Assembly (NCBI GenBank): GCA_964019135.1 | Contig: OZ025255.1 | Span: 24,901,708-24,965,707 of the forward strand | Source of the DNA: Arenicola marina | Lineage: Eukaryota; Annelida; Polychaeta; Arenicolidae | DNA: 64,000 nucleotides | Direction of reading: 5' to 3' | Translations under genes and position numbers: made by a program | Notes under the pieces: generated by a model | What the model saw: the letters and a program-made list of their open reading frames with translations, nothing else | What the model was told of the DNA's origin: nothing | Databases searched by the model: none | Shown: piece by piece, positions 11,705-21,990 of the stretch | Position numbering within the stretch: the stretch's first letter is position 1 | Layout of the letters: every line of letters begins with the position of its first letter

Positions 11705-11815
11705 CGTCTAGCTCACTGAGCCATAGGCCGCGCACAGCCATAGTCCAACGCCAAAGGCCATAGCCCGGAGTCATAGCCCGGCACCGAGAGCCATAGCCCG
11801 GAGGCATAGCCCGTC
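11705..11815 (+). repeat. CCATAGCCCGGAG short tandem repeat
   Basis: Degenerate units of about 13-20 bp around GCCATAGCCCGGAG follow directly after the 12-bp array. Confidence 0.6.
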
Positions 11816-12280
11816 ACCGAGACCCCGGCCCCAGAGCTAGAAACAGATTCGCTTGAGTGTTACTCATTTTCGTTGTGAAGTTCGAGGAAATGGTAATACG
11901 GTATCGCGCGAGTGTTACCTATTTCCATTTGTACTTTCCAAAAGGGTAAAATGTATCCCGCAAGTGTTACCTATTTTCGTTTTGCTCCTTTCAAAAAGGG
12001 CAAATGGTTTCTGAGGACTTTTACATTTTTCATTTCTTCATTTTTCAAAACGGTAATGGAAAAAAGAATTGCCGAAACCCTTTTCTGCTTTACCTTTTGT
12101 GAAACAGAAAATTAAAAAAGGGAAAATTCAGCTTTTATAATGTTCAGAAGCAGAAGGAAAAACGAATAAACGGTATATCCCGGGATTGACAGGCTCGATT
12201 ACCATACTTTTTAGGGTTTTGGTTTTTCCAGTTTTCACCAATAAACTTGAATAAACATGTTTGCCGACATAATAAAGACG

Positions 12281-12547
12281 TTATGTGCATGCTTGGCCTC
12301 CGTAGTCGATAACCACAAAATAGGCGTTGTGTGCCGCTAGGACGAGCACGTGGCCGAGACAGTAGCAGAAACCTCCCACCATGCCGATCCCCCGGCATGA
12401 GTACTTGGTGCCAAGAATGACAACGAAACGATGCTGAAATAACGGCCCGGAAAGCGTGATAAAGAGAGCGTGACATAAATAAAGTGCACAACATATCGTC
12501 GTGGGAAGCCCACCGCAGTACTCAGCGTTCAACGCACAAGTTATCAT
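12281..12547 (-). other. Possible captured membrane-protein fragment
   Basis: A hydrophobic 88-residue frame (ICCALYLCHALFITLSGPLF, later GMVGGFCYCLGHV) lies inside the unpaired part of the foldback right arm. It is open in both copies with only a few residue changes. It looks more like membrane-protein sequence than the surrounding DNA, but I do not recognise a family and see no splice frame. Confidence 0.2.
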
Positions 12548-12999
12548 TAGTGCTGACGCCCATTGGACGCTGCTCGCGCAGATCGAGGCTGCGGAACCGA
12601 ACGGCTACAGTAGCCATGTTAAAGCACGTTGCATCGGACTGAATTTCATTTTTTTTTCTGAATGACTGAAATGTAGACGATCGAACGGATACGAGTTTTT
12701 GTTTTTGCTGTTGTCGCAAATAAATGTTGGTCAATTAACATTTACAGATTCTCGAAAATTGAAATAAAAAATTAAATGCCTTGCTGTTTCGTCGTGTTTA
12801 TTGACAAACCCTGCATATTACGTTGACGGTTGTATTTTGTAGGGGCGAACAAATTCTATGTATTATTCTAGACTGTTGTATTGCTGTTTCTGTTTCTATT
12901 TCTACTGTTTTTTGTGTATGTTTTCTGAGCAAATATAAGCATCGTACGAAGCCGTATTAGGGACATGTCGAGAACAAAAATCCGCTAGTTCGCCTCGGC

Positions 13000-13740
13000 G
13001 GATTACTATTCCGCCTCGGCGGATTACTAGTCCGCCTCGGCGGATTAGCCATAGTCCGCCTCGGCGGATTACTAGTCCAAAAGTGGGGCGAGGATGGCCA
13101 AAAGGTTGGAGAGGGTGGCGAGAGGTGGCAGACGGTGGCGAGAGGGTGGGCAGTTGGTGAAGAGGTAGGAGAAATGGGAGATGGGGCCCGAGGGCGAAGA
13201 GAGTGAAGAGGGTGCTGGCGTTTGGTGAAGATGAAGAGGGTGGATGGTAGAGGATGCAGAGGGTAGGGAGAGGGTGGGGAGTTGATGGAGAGGGTGGAGA
13301 GGGTGTAGAGACAGTGGAATGGGTGGAGAGGGTAACGGGTGGAGGTGTAAGAGAGGGTGAGAAGAGGGTAGAGAGGAAGAAGAGGGTGGCGAGGGTGAAG
13401 AGAGTGAAGATGGGGCGAAGGGCGAAGGGAGTGAAGAGGATGGCGGTGTGTGGTGAGGATGAAGAAGGTGGATCGTGGAGCGTGGAGGGTGGAGAGGGTC
13501 TCTCCTTCCGAGTAAGCCCGCTGCAGAAACTACATACCTTCCCATGTAATCTCCTTCACTTGAATACGAACGACGGATACTAGTTATTGTTATATCGTGC
13601 TAATCCGGGCTAATCCGTCCAGGGTGGATTACTAGTCCGCCTCGGCGGATTACTAAACCGCCCCGGCGGATTACTAGTCCGCCTCGGCGGATTACTAATC
13701 CGCCCCGGCGGATTACTAGTCCGCCTCGGCGGATTACTAA
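13000..13740 (-). repeat. Left inverted end: palindromic minisatellite plus GA tract
   Basis: Units close to CCGCCTCGGCGGATTACTAGT (21-22 bp) occur at 13000-13075 and 13625-13740, with a purine (GAGGGTGGAGA-type) tract between them at about 13085-13510. Each unit contains the inverted pair CCGCC/GGCGG. Long open frames across the tract are by-products of low complexity. Confidence 0.9.
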
Positions 13741-13745
13741 TGACT

Positions 13746-15830
13746 ATTCAATCACCTCTCGACACTGTATATATCTATTTACTGACTGTATTCACTTACT
13801 GGAGGGTACCGAGGGAGCCAATGGCTGTCATCCTAAAATATGCCTCAAATGAAGTTATTTAATATTATTCCCTGCGATCAGTCAATGGCAGTTGGCTGAT
13901 TGTGTTTCCGCCATGAAGACTTTATTTCTGGTTCAATAACCCTTTATAACGAAAGAACGGGGATACAAAGGTCTGCGTTGAAAACATTAATGTAGGCCTA
14001 CGAACATCTGGCGGTGTAGCCGCCGGACGATTACTTCGTCTGTTCATACCGCAGCCACTACGACCTACTCTGCTTTCGTCAAACTCTGCCCGTCATTCAA
14101 TAGTAATAATACTGTCCTCGCCCCACACCCCTCCACGTACCACGCATACCATCAGTCTATAAATGGGTCGATGGCGTGGGATGCGATGTGCCAGAGGTAC
14201 ATGTGTTTTCACGTGACAGGCCTGGGCGGGCAGTATAAGCAGCCATAGAAACCAAAACGCGATTGACCGATTAACTTAATCAATAGACCATTCTAGATAC
14301 CTCCGGCGACATCTAATTCAGGAATATATTTGTCCAGTCTTTTTTTTTCTATACGAAGCTGGGTGCACTAGAGTGGCATCGGCCTTGTTGCGTGGCAACC
14401 TGGCATGCCTAACAAGGCGTCTAACAAATAAGACAGTTAAACGGTTCATAATCAAGTGACATATTAGCATATAGTCATATAAGACATATAAGCGATAATT
14501 AAAGGGACGTTTACAGAGGCATCTTTTGTGTTTTTTCTGTGTTGTTCCGAACCAGCTTCAAACGCATACATGGCAAGCAGCGGGAATCGGTTTTCCAACT
14601 CGAAACACGCGCTGTCTATTTTTGGCCACAGATTCCGCAGGGGTATCTGAAACGATATATTTTGCATGTTTATGAAAACCAGTCTGTTGTTGGTTGTATG
14701 TTCAGGAGGACGCTGTGAATGATGGCCATATCGCTTCAATAGGAGAAGGACGGAGAGAGCGGAGACATGTCCCCTGGGTAACCCCCTACTCTTTGCGACG
14801 AAGGACATGGGATCTTTGTCCTGTGACAAAGTTACGTCAGTAAAATAAACGATCATCTAAACATGGGTTTAACGCATATATATTTTCGATATCGCTTTCC
14901 ATAACTGAAGCTCTTTTAGGAAATTACCTCGCGCGGGGGGAGGGGGGCATAATTTGTATACAAATCTGGTGGGTGGCTTCCGCGGGTGCCCCTTGGTGCA
15001 CGAGACAGCGGATATTTGTGATAAAAAAATACCCTTATTTTGAACGTTAGAGCTGGTATTTTAGAACTTGCCAACGGTGGGATGGGGGAGGGCTTGTGCT
15101 CTGAAATTGTACCGTCATTGGGCGGCTTGCCAAAAAATACCCCTTTCAAGCTGATTTTGGCGGTAAAACCCAGACCTAGCCGATTTGACGGTAAAACGCC
15201 CCGACCGAGCAGATTTTGACAGTGCTGAGACGGAGGGGGGGGGGGTTACCGCGGAACCCACTCTGCCAGCAGAGGGTTGTTTAGGTTATAGTTTGTATTT
15301 TCGACGCAATAGTTAAGCGAAAAAATATTTCAAAATAACACTGGGCCAATGTTCAGGGCGCTTCACGCCTTCGACCTCGATCAAACGCGAAAACATAATT
15401 CGAATGTAACATGGCGTATAATTTATCAAAATCGAGTAAATCCATCCGGTACGGTACCAATGACACAGCAAGTGCTATATAGTGGTTATAGTTTTGATGC
15501 CAAACTGCGAGTACATTTCATAAGATTCTTTTTCAATTTTCGCGTATGAAGGATAAATCTGATGGTTAAATTTGACGTGGGCAGAGGGACTATTAAAAGC
15601 AGAGAGCGCTCTGCCGGGAGATCGCGAGGAACACCCTCAAAGCCACCAATGTATGAAGTACCGCCCCCCCCCCCCCCCCTAGCCGGCCTCGCGCCTGTTC
15701 CCATGGTGACCTGACGATCACTGTAAGCTCGTGGCGCGAGGCGGCGCGATGCGATTTTAGCTGGCTAGTGAGCAACAAGTCAACCTGCTTAAGCGTGTCT
15801 TGGTTAACTAGGAATCAACACTGAACATGC
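13746..15830. other. 5' region of the HECT gene within the element
   Basis: About 2.1 kb with no supported gene. It holds a SINE-tail remnant (about 14750-14830, minus), repeated lines containing GCAGATTTTGA and GGTAAAACCC around 15150-15230, a poly(G) run at 15235-15245 and a poly(C) run at 15663-15679. A promoter for the HECT gene would be expected here, but I cannot point to one. Confidence 0.35.
14750..14830 (-). mobile_element. SINE tail remnant, copy A
   Basis: On the minus strand this carries the module GTCGCAAAGAGTAGGGGGTT with flanking CATGTCC motifs. The same module occurs at about 28088-28120 and 33878-33905. It looks like the 3' body of the tRNA-derived SINE seen at 33755. Confidence 0.45.
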
Positions 15831-17779
15831 ATGTCTTCTGAAGAAAGCGACTGCAGGGAGTTCGATGACAGTGATGCTTCCCACGATAAGACTGATTTGA
15901 TTGATGAAAATTGCAGACGAAAAAGAACTTCGAAAGGAGGCTTCAATATGTCATGTGATGGCACGGGAAAGGCATTTCCTAGCAAAACCGGTAAAAAGAA
16001 GGCAGAGCTATTTAAAAGACTTAGCATGAGAATGGAGGCGACGGAATCATCGATTGATAATTCAGAAGCTGGGCCCAGTAGAAGGAAGGCTAAACTTCTT
16101 TACGGTAACACAAATGCTTCAAAAGCAACCCGAAAGATCGAGTTAGCGTGGTACCATGAGAATAACTCTGTTCGAGCTCGGTCTGGGGGCGGCGCTAGAA
16201 GGATTGACGTCCCTAAACACGCCACCAGCTCAGAGCTTATTAAAGAGGGAATATTACTGTTCTTCCCCAACGGTACTTCTATGAAAGGATTAAAGACATC
16301 GGAATGCAGCTTTGCGCTCAGGGACTTCAGCCACAATGAAGTGCCCGACGGATTAACAGTTTCGATGATCTATGACTCAGTTCAACCTTTGGGGGTGTTA
16401 CACTTCTACTTCTACACGTCATTGACTGAGGCATCGAGTACAGTGACTACGTCATGCTCTTCTACTGAAGTACAGACTGAACAAATTAAGGACACTGTGT
16501 CAGACGTACACGTCTACAACCTCACCGCTCCCTACGCTCGAAAAGGGACGCTGGTTTTGGATGTTACCGATTCTGATGAGCCGATGGTAACTGCCAAATA
16601 TAGCAAAAACACAGCGGGGACATCGTTGTCCGACACGTTGCCATTATACGACTCAGCTGTGTTAGGGAGTCTGTTCGCTGGCTTCGCTGAGCCCTCGTCG
16701 ACTGCGGGATATTCAGACGGTAACATTGAACTACCGGACGTCAACCTCACCCCACCAGGCTTTCGGGCTGAGTTATTGTCAACGCCGGAACAGAGACGTG
16801 ATGTCATACCTCCATCCGAAGACCTTGTTCTTATTCGTGTGCGTAGAGTAACCATTGAACAGGACATGATTGGGTACTTTGTGGACCCAAGCATTATCAC
16901 CGCCCAAGTGAAATTTACGTTCGTTGATGAACGTGGCGTCGATGTAGATGGATTGGCGAGAGAGGCCTACAGCGAATTTTGGCAGGATTTTTTCTTGAAA
17001 TCTGCGAAAGGTGAAACGGAACGTGTGCCTTGCATACATGCCCGGTACCAAAAGGCGGAATGGGAGGCAGTCGGAAGAATCTTAGCCAAAGGATTCATGG
17101 ACTTAGGATTTTTCCCTTTGGAGTTAAGCCGAGCATTTGTGGTTGTGCTGCTGTTTGATGAGGAGGCCGTTACATCAGACCTGCTGATGGAATCGTTCTT
17201 CCATTATATTACACCACCGGAAGTAGTTTCCTTCAGAAGGCACTCAACAATGATCTCCTTGTTCGCATGGAGTGCCGTTCCATCCCTGCAAGCGATCAGC
17301 TCAAACCGCTTGTGCTTCGCATCGCCCAAAAGGAGATGATTCAAGTCGGTAAGTATGCGTTAGACGCACTGGTAAGCGTGGCGAGAGAGCCGCTCCGGTC
17401 AAAGTTGCCTGACGTTAGGTCCGTCCAGGAAATGTACGATGCCAAAACACCCTCAGTTCGAAAGGTTCTGAAGCTTCTCAACCCGGTTGAGAATGGAACA
17501 AAAGAAGACAGAGTATTGGGTTACCTCAAACAATTCATCAGGGGTATGGATGATGGAACCCTAAAGAAATTTCTTCGTCATGTTACAGGTGCAGAGATGA
17601 TTTGCGTTGAACAAATTGAAATTCACTTCAACAGAAGAACAGGACTGGCCAGAGCGCCCATAATAAGGACGTGCACGCCTATGATAGAGTTGTCGACTGC
17701 TTACAGGTCACATGCTGACCTGAGGGAAGAGTTCATCAACATTTTGGCAGTGACAGTGGTGCCAATCGATATTTTGTGA
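15831..17779 (+). pseudogene. HECT-type E3 ubiquitin ligase-like gene of the element, copy A (frameshifted)
   Basis: Single-exon gene of roughly 640 residues. The acidic/basic N-terminus is followed by a domain with GGGARRIDVP and LFFPNGTS, as in fish G2E3-like repeat proteins. A Ser/Thr-rich linker comes next, then a HECT domain starting near VRRVTIEQDM. The N-lobe has FVDERGVDVDGLAREAYSEF and GRILAKGFMDLGFFP. The C-lobe ends with RTCTPMIELSTAYRSH, whose Cys (17672-17674) aligns with the catalytic cysteine. HECT ligases pass ubiquitin through that cysteine to a target protein. Copy A lost one base near 17228 and 36 bases near 17256 relative to copy B; the single-base loss breaks the frame after about residue 466. 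The start is the first ATG of the long frame. The natural substrate is unknown. Confidence 0.75.
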
Positions 17780-17809
17780 ACTATCTCTTCAATTGATAAA
17801 TTCCAATAT

Positions 17810-18375
17810 CTGTGCCGCCATTATGAACTTTACCGGAAGCTTGCATTTCAGTCGTTTATTGAGGTTCCATTTATTCGACAGTGACGTGTTGTCTTCTAGT
17901 AAAAGCGACTATAAGTCACAACTGATTCTGTGGATGGGGAGTGCTTACTTTCCCGGATATTTAATTGCTGACTTCTGAATCCGCCCGTGCATTATTAGTT
18001 GCCTACGTTATGCTTTTGCGATGTGATTATAAGTTAGGTTCTCTATATTACTGTTTACCGTCATAATTTTGTATCAAACCTCTTTGCAACCTAGTGGACC
18101 ATGATCATGAACATTGCTTGGAAGCTTGCGTTTCAGTAGTATATTCTGGTTCCGTTTATTTGACAGTGACCTGTTGTCTTTTAGTAAAACTGCCTAAGTC
18201 GTCTCACCACTGATTTGGTGGATAGGGAATGTTTACTTTTCCAGATATTTGATTGCTGATTTAGGATCCGCCCGTGCATTATTAAGTGGCTACGTTATGT
18301 TAAGCGTATGTTCTTAAGCAGATACGAGTATTGCTATGCGATGTAATTATAAGTTAGGTTCTCTATATGTATCTG
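17810..18375 (+). repeat. Tandem duplication behind the HECT gene, copy A
   Basis: About 250 bp (17830-18065) is repeated in diverged form at about 18115-18375. Both units contain GAAGCTTGC, GTTGTCTT, GATCCGCCCGTGCATTATT or its variant, and TTATAAGTTAGGTTCTCTAT. No coding potential. Likely 3' flank of the HECT gene. Confidence 0.75.
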
Positions 18376-19689
18376 TTCCATAGATTAGTAACAAGCCACC
18401 AGCAAATGACTTTTGTGTTCGATTATTCTCCAGAATGTGAGCCTTGGCTTTGGGTTTACAAGTTAGGCTATAAGTCATGCTGCCATCATGCAAAAATGAC
18501 GCTTGCCCAAGGCCGATAGAATTAAGCCCGGCGTATCAGTAGTTTTTTGCTCAAATTCTATACAATATGTGTATATTTTTGCGCACAGTGGCCAACAATT
18601 TCCAAGCCTGACAAAAACCATAAATCTTGAACCTCCCAGGACCAGTGCATGCATTGTGCTATTGTTATAAAGCTCATGTTATGCATTTCTACGTTACAAG
18701 GTGTTCACGGTCTCACAATGGCGAGAGTATGTAGGAAGACAAATTTCAGGCACCGAACAAACAGAGGGGGCTCATGAAGTCTTATGCCTTTACCATCAGA
18801 CTTTTATTGAACTGAGAAAAGCGCAATGTGATGTATAACATACACCGAATGGCGCCATAGCATGATATATTGCAGGGGAAGACTTGTATATGTTAAATGA
18901 GACAGATTTCCACATGGCTGCCTTCGTCATCGCTCGACTATCAAATGGTTGGGAACAGTTCGCTTACATTTTTTGCATCACGGAGTCAATTCATGATGAA
19001 AGTGGGTTACATCACATTGTGAAGTATAACTTGTCGCAGATATCTGTAGAGTTCTACGGCGCCCTCGGTGTCCCTTGGGGGGGACCAACCGTTTTCCTGC
19101 ATAAGTACGCAGCACAACATGAACACGTCCTGGTCACAAGGGTAATTTTTCGCCGTCGTCTCCGAAACACATCAACCTCTTCTTGGCTGACGGGCATCAA
19201 CTGATCTTGGTAATTAACCATTTCTGGGCAATGGTATAACAGAAACGGTTTGCCTCGTACTAAGTTCATATTGCGATACCTTCCGATGCGATGAAAATTC
19301 CAATTTTTGGCTCATCCAGGTCAGACTGAAAGGAAAAACAGTTTTCCTGGGTTTTGCAATAAAAAATGGCATGCTTATGTAACTTATTCGTGGCACTGAG
19401 GCAATCCCAATTTTACTCTTGACGTTTTATCCGATAATAATCATATCGCATCAAAAGCGGACAGAAAGGGCGAGCGAATGGACATCGTTGGATTAACCCC
19501 TACTCGTTTTGAGTTGGAACAATTCCATTCTAAATTAGTTTACTGCTTGGAAAGAATGGCAGGGTACCTGATCCTACGATGACACACACATTGCCACAGC
19601 GCTGCGCGTGCTGTTAGGCTCCCAGTTAGGTTCACATGGACATGCACCGCGCCTGTAACCAACCGAGCTTGTGGAGCAGCATTACCATT
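18376..19689. other. Spacer between convergent HECT and integrase genes
   Basis: No recognised gene. A 106-residue frame at 18884-19204 and an overlapping minus frame (19054-19269) are open in both copies, but neither resembles a known family and they share the same DNA. Treated as unproven. Confidence 0.35.
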
Positions 19690-20583
19690 TCAAGTTTCTT
19701 GGTTATTATTATGACAAGTGAGACTAGGAAGATCGAAGTTAACAGTTACCTGAACGAGTCGCAGGAAGCAGAACCGAATCAAACTTTTGTCGAGAAAATC
19801 CCCGCTGAAGAGATTACCATCTTTCAGTTCAGAGAAGATGTTCATCCAATATTGAGAACACTCCTTACGTAGGCAACTCCACCAACTTTCGATCCTTTGG
19901 TTGGCTACACTTTGTCCATAGCGAAAACTTTGATCGCCACTTAAACCGTCGTCGGGATTTCGCAAAAACGTTTGCGGAACTTCAATGTGCCCGTTCTCTG
20001 TGCCTCAGTCTGCTCTTATTGTGAAAGGGCACCCTTTGCGTTTGCTCACCGTTTTCATTAGATATCCGGCGATCACTTTGGGATCTTTGTTGGTATGGTA
20101 GGCCTCAAGCCACAAGACGTACCGTGAGAACCCATCTATGCAGCCGTGAATCCCTATGCCATATGGCAGCAGTTTATCGTTTCCATCAACGTGCCAACAC
20201 CAATTGGGGCCGCGGCTGCTGTACCGCCTACGCCGCAACCTTCTTCGCTTTCGTGTCTCAATCCCTTCAGGATCCAAGATGTGCAGAAGTATTCGTACAG
20301 TGTCCTCTGTGACCACAAAACCATTGTGTATGCAGTTCCGGTACATCCATCGGTAGCCACTTAGTCGACCCGAACCTTGTAGTTCAACCAAAACGAATAT
20401 CGCCACGTTCAAAAAGTCAGACTTCATCCTCCGTCGATACAATTTCATCCGTCGAAGGAGTCTTTTCAAGTGCCGAATGCTAATAATGATGTGGTGTCGT
20501 CTGGCAGGACAGTGAACTATTTCCCTATATGTCATCCCTAACCTAAAATAGCTAATGATTAAAGATTCTCGACCTTCCGCCAT
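19690..20583 (-). pseudogene. DDE (rve) integrase of the element, copy A (nonsense codon)
   Basis: Same gene as the intact copy at 60277-61146. Codon 193 is TGA here (about 20007) where copy B reads Arg (CGA), a single CpG-type transition just after the second catalytic Asp. The reading frame continues in phase beyond it to 19690. The normal stop has also mutated (TGA to TGT), adding eight residues. With the nonsense codon the third catalytic residue (Glu) would not be made. Confidence 0.85.
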
Positions 20584-20639
20584 CGCTCACCGAAGCACAC
20601 CAGCTGTTCAAGTGCTGTGATTTGCACGAATATTGTTAA

Positions 20640-21990
20640 TATGCTAAGGCAAACAACTAATCCGCCGGAGCGGACTAGTAATCCGCCAGGGGGGGGGGGA
20701 CTACGGCTAATCCGCCGAGGCGGACTAGTAATCCGCCGGGGCGGACTAGTAATCCGCCGAGGCGGACTAGTACACCGCCGAGGCGGAATAGTAATCCGCC
20801 GGGGCGGATTAGTAATCCGCCGGGGCGGAGTAGTAATCCGCCGAGGCGGAATAGTAATCCGCCGGGGCGAACTAGTAATCCGCCGAAGCAGAATAGTAAT
20901 CCGCCGAGGCGGACTAGTAATCCGCCGGGGCGGACTAGTAATCCGCCAAGGCGGACTAGTAATCCGCCGAGGCGGAATAGTAATCCGCCGAGGCGGAATA
21001 GTAATCCACGGGGCGGATTAGCCCGGATTTACCCGAAGAGGCAATAAACAGTGACGTCAGATGTTGGTCAAGCTCTCGACCAATCAGATTGCAGCATCGT
21101 ACGGCCGTTCACCAGAAGGAACCGCGTGAATGGTTACGCCCAGATTCCCAGTGACATTGACTTATTAGTGATAGCAATCGTAATAACAATAACTAGTATC
21201 CGTCGTTCGTATTCAAGTGAAGGGGATTACATGGGAAGTTATGTAGTTTCTGCAGCGGGCTTACTCGGAAGGAGAGACCCTCTCCACCCTCCACCCTCCA
21301 CGATCCACCTTCTTCATCCTCACCACACACCGCCACCCTCTTCACTCTCTTCGCCCTTCACCCCATCTTCACTCTCTTCACCCTCGCCACCCTCTTCTTC
21401 CTCTCTACCCTCTTCTCACCCTCTCTTACCCCTCCACTCTTTACCCTCTGCACCCAGTCCACTGTCTCTACACCCTCCCCACCCTCACTTCACCCGCGCC
21501 AACCTCTCCATCAACTCCCCACCCTCTCCCTACCCTCTGCATCCTCTACCATCCACCCTCTTCATCTTCACCAAACACCAGCACCCTCTTCACTCTCTTC
21601 GCCCTCCGGCCCCATCTCCCCTCTGGCCACCCTCTTCACCAACTGCCCACCCTCTCGCCACCGTCTGCCACCTCTCGCCACCCTCTCCACCCTTTTGGCC
21701 ATCCTCGCCCCACTTTTGGACTAGTAATCCGCCGGGGCGGACTATGGCTAATCCGCCGGGGCGGACTGGTAATCCGCCGAGGCGGACTAGTAATCCGCCG
21801 GGGCGGACTATGGCTAATCCGCCGGGGCGGACTATGGCCAATCAGCCGGGGCGGACTGGTAATCCGCCGAGGCGGACTAGTAATCCGCCGGGGCGGACTA
21901 GTAATCCGCCGAGGCGGAATAGTAATCCGCCGAGGCGAACTAGCGGATTTTTTTTTCTCGCCATGTCCCTAATACGGCTTCGTAGCATCG
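20640..21990 (+). repeat. Right inverted end: palindromic minisatellite plus CT tract
   Basis: Minisatellite blocks at about 20660-21020 and 21720-21945 (units close to ACTAGTAATCCGCCGAGGCGG) flank a pyrimidine tract (CACCCTCTTC-type) at about 21270-21715. A unique piece at 21020-21260 includes a CRE-like TGACGTCA at 21052-21059. It is the inverted counterpart of 12945-13745; the left end is shorter in the unique piece. Confidence 0.9.

Larger units (their letters stand above)
10883..12944. mobile_element. Foldback element inserted in the left arm, copy A
   Basis: The ends are inverted copies of each other. The left arm is about 10883-11345. The right arm is about 12134-12944 and holds an unpaired stretch of roughly 500 bp (12190-12680). 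Matching blocks are CGATGCTTAT at both ends, the GTCGCAAATAAATG block, TATGCAGGGTTT and TATATCCCGGGATT. The centre is tandem repeats. The inverted arm at about 21980 runs uninterrupted across this site (GTCGATGCTACGAAGCC), so it works as an empty site. No transposase is visible, so it would be non-autonomous. Confidence 0.65.
12945..21990. mobile_element. Composite HECT-integrase mobile element with minisatellite inverted ends, copy A
   Basis: The ends are inverted repeats: 12945-13745 on the left, about 20640-21990 on the right. Both start from TACGAAGCCGTATTAGGGACATG and contain a GC-palindromic minisatellite block, a long GA/CT tract, a short unique piece (TAGTATCCGTCG...) and a second minisatellite block. 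The 6.9-kb core holds a HECT-type ligase gene on plus and a DDE integrase gene on minus, convergent. No polymerase, capsid or reverse transcriptase is seen. The exact outer ends are uncertain, because the flanks are themselves inverted copies of each other as far as the VWA exons. Confidence 0.6.

Noticed and set aside
11229-11763. Long Arg/Pro/Ser-rich open frames
   Set aside because: They read through a 12-bp tandem repeat that has no stop in several frames on both strands.
13072-13583. 157- and 109-residue frames over the GA tract
   Set aside because: Low-complexity purine tract of the inverted end; no protein-like variation and it is present in both orientations elsewhere.
18884-19269. 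Third gene of the mobile element between HECT and integrase
   Set aside because: Overlapping open frames on both strands, with no recognisable domain.
12945-21990. Polinton/Maverick-type element
   Set aside because: Long inverted ends and an integrase are present, but no DNA polymerase B, ATPase, protease or capsid genes, and the integrase lacks the usual chromodomain arrangement.
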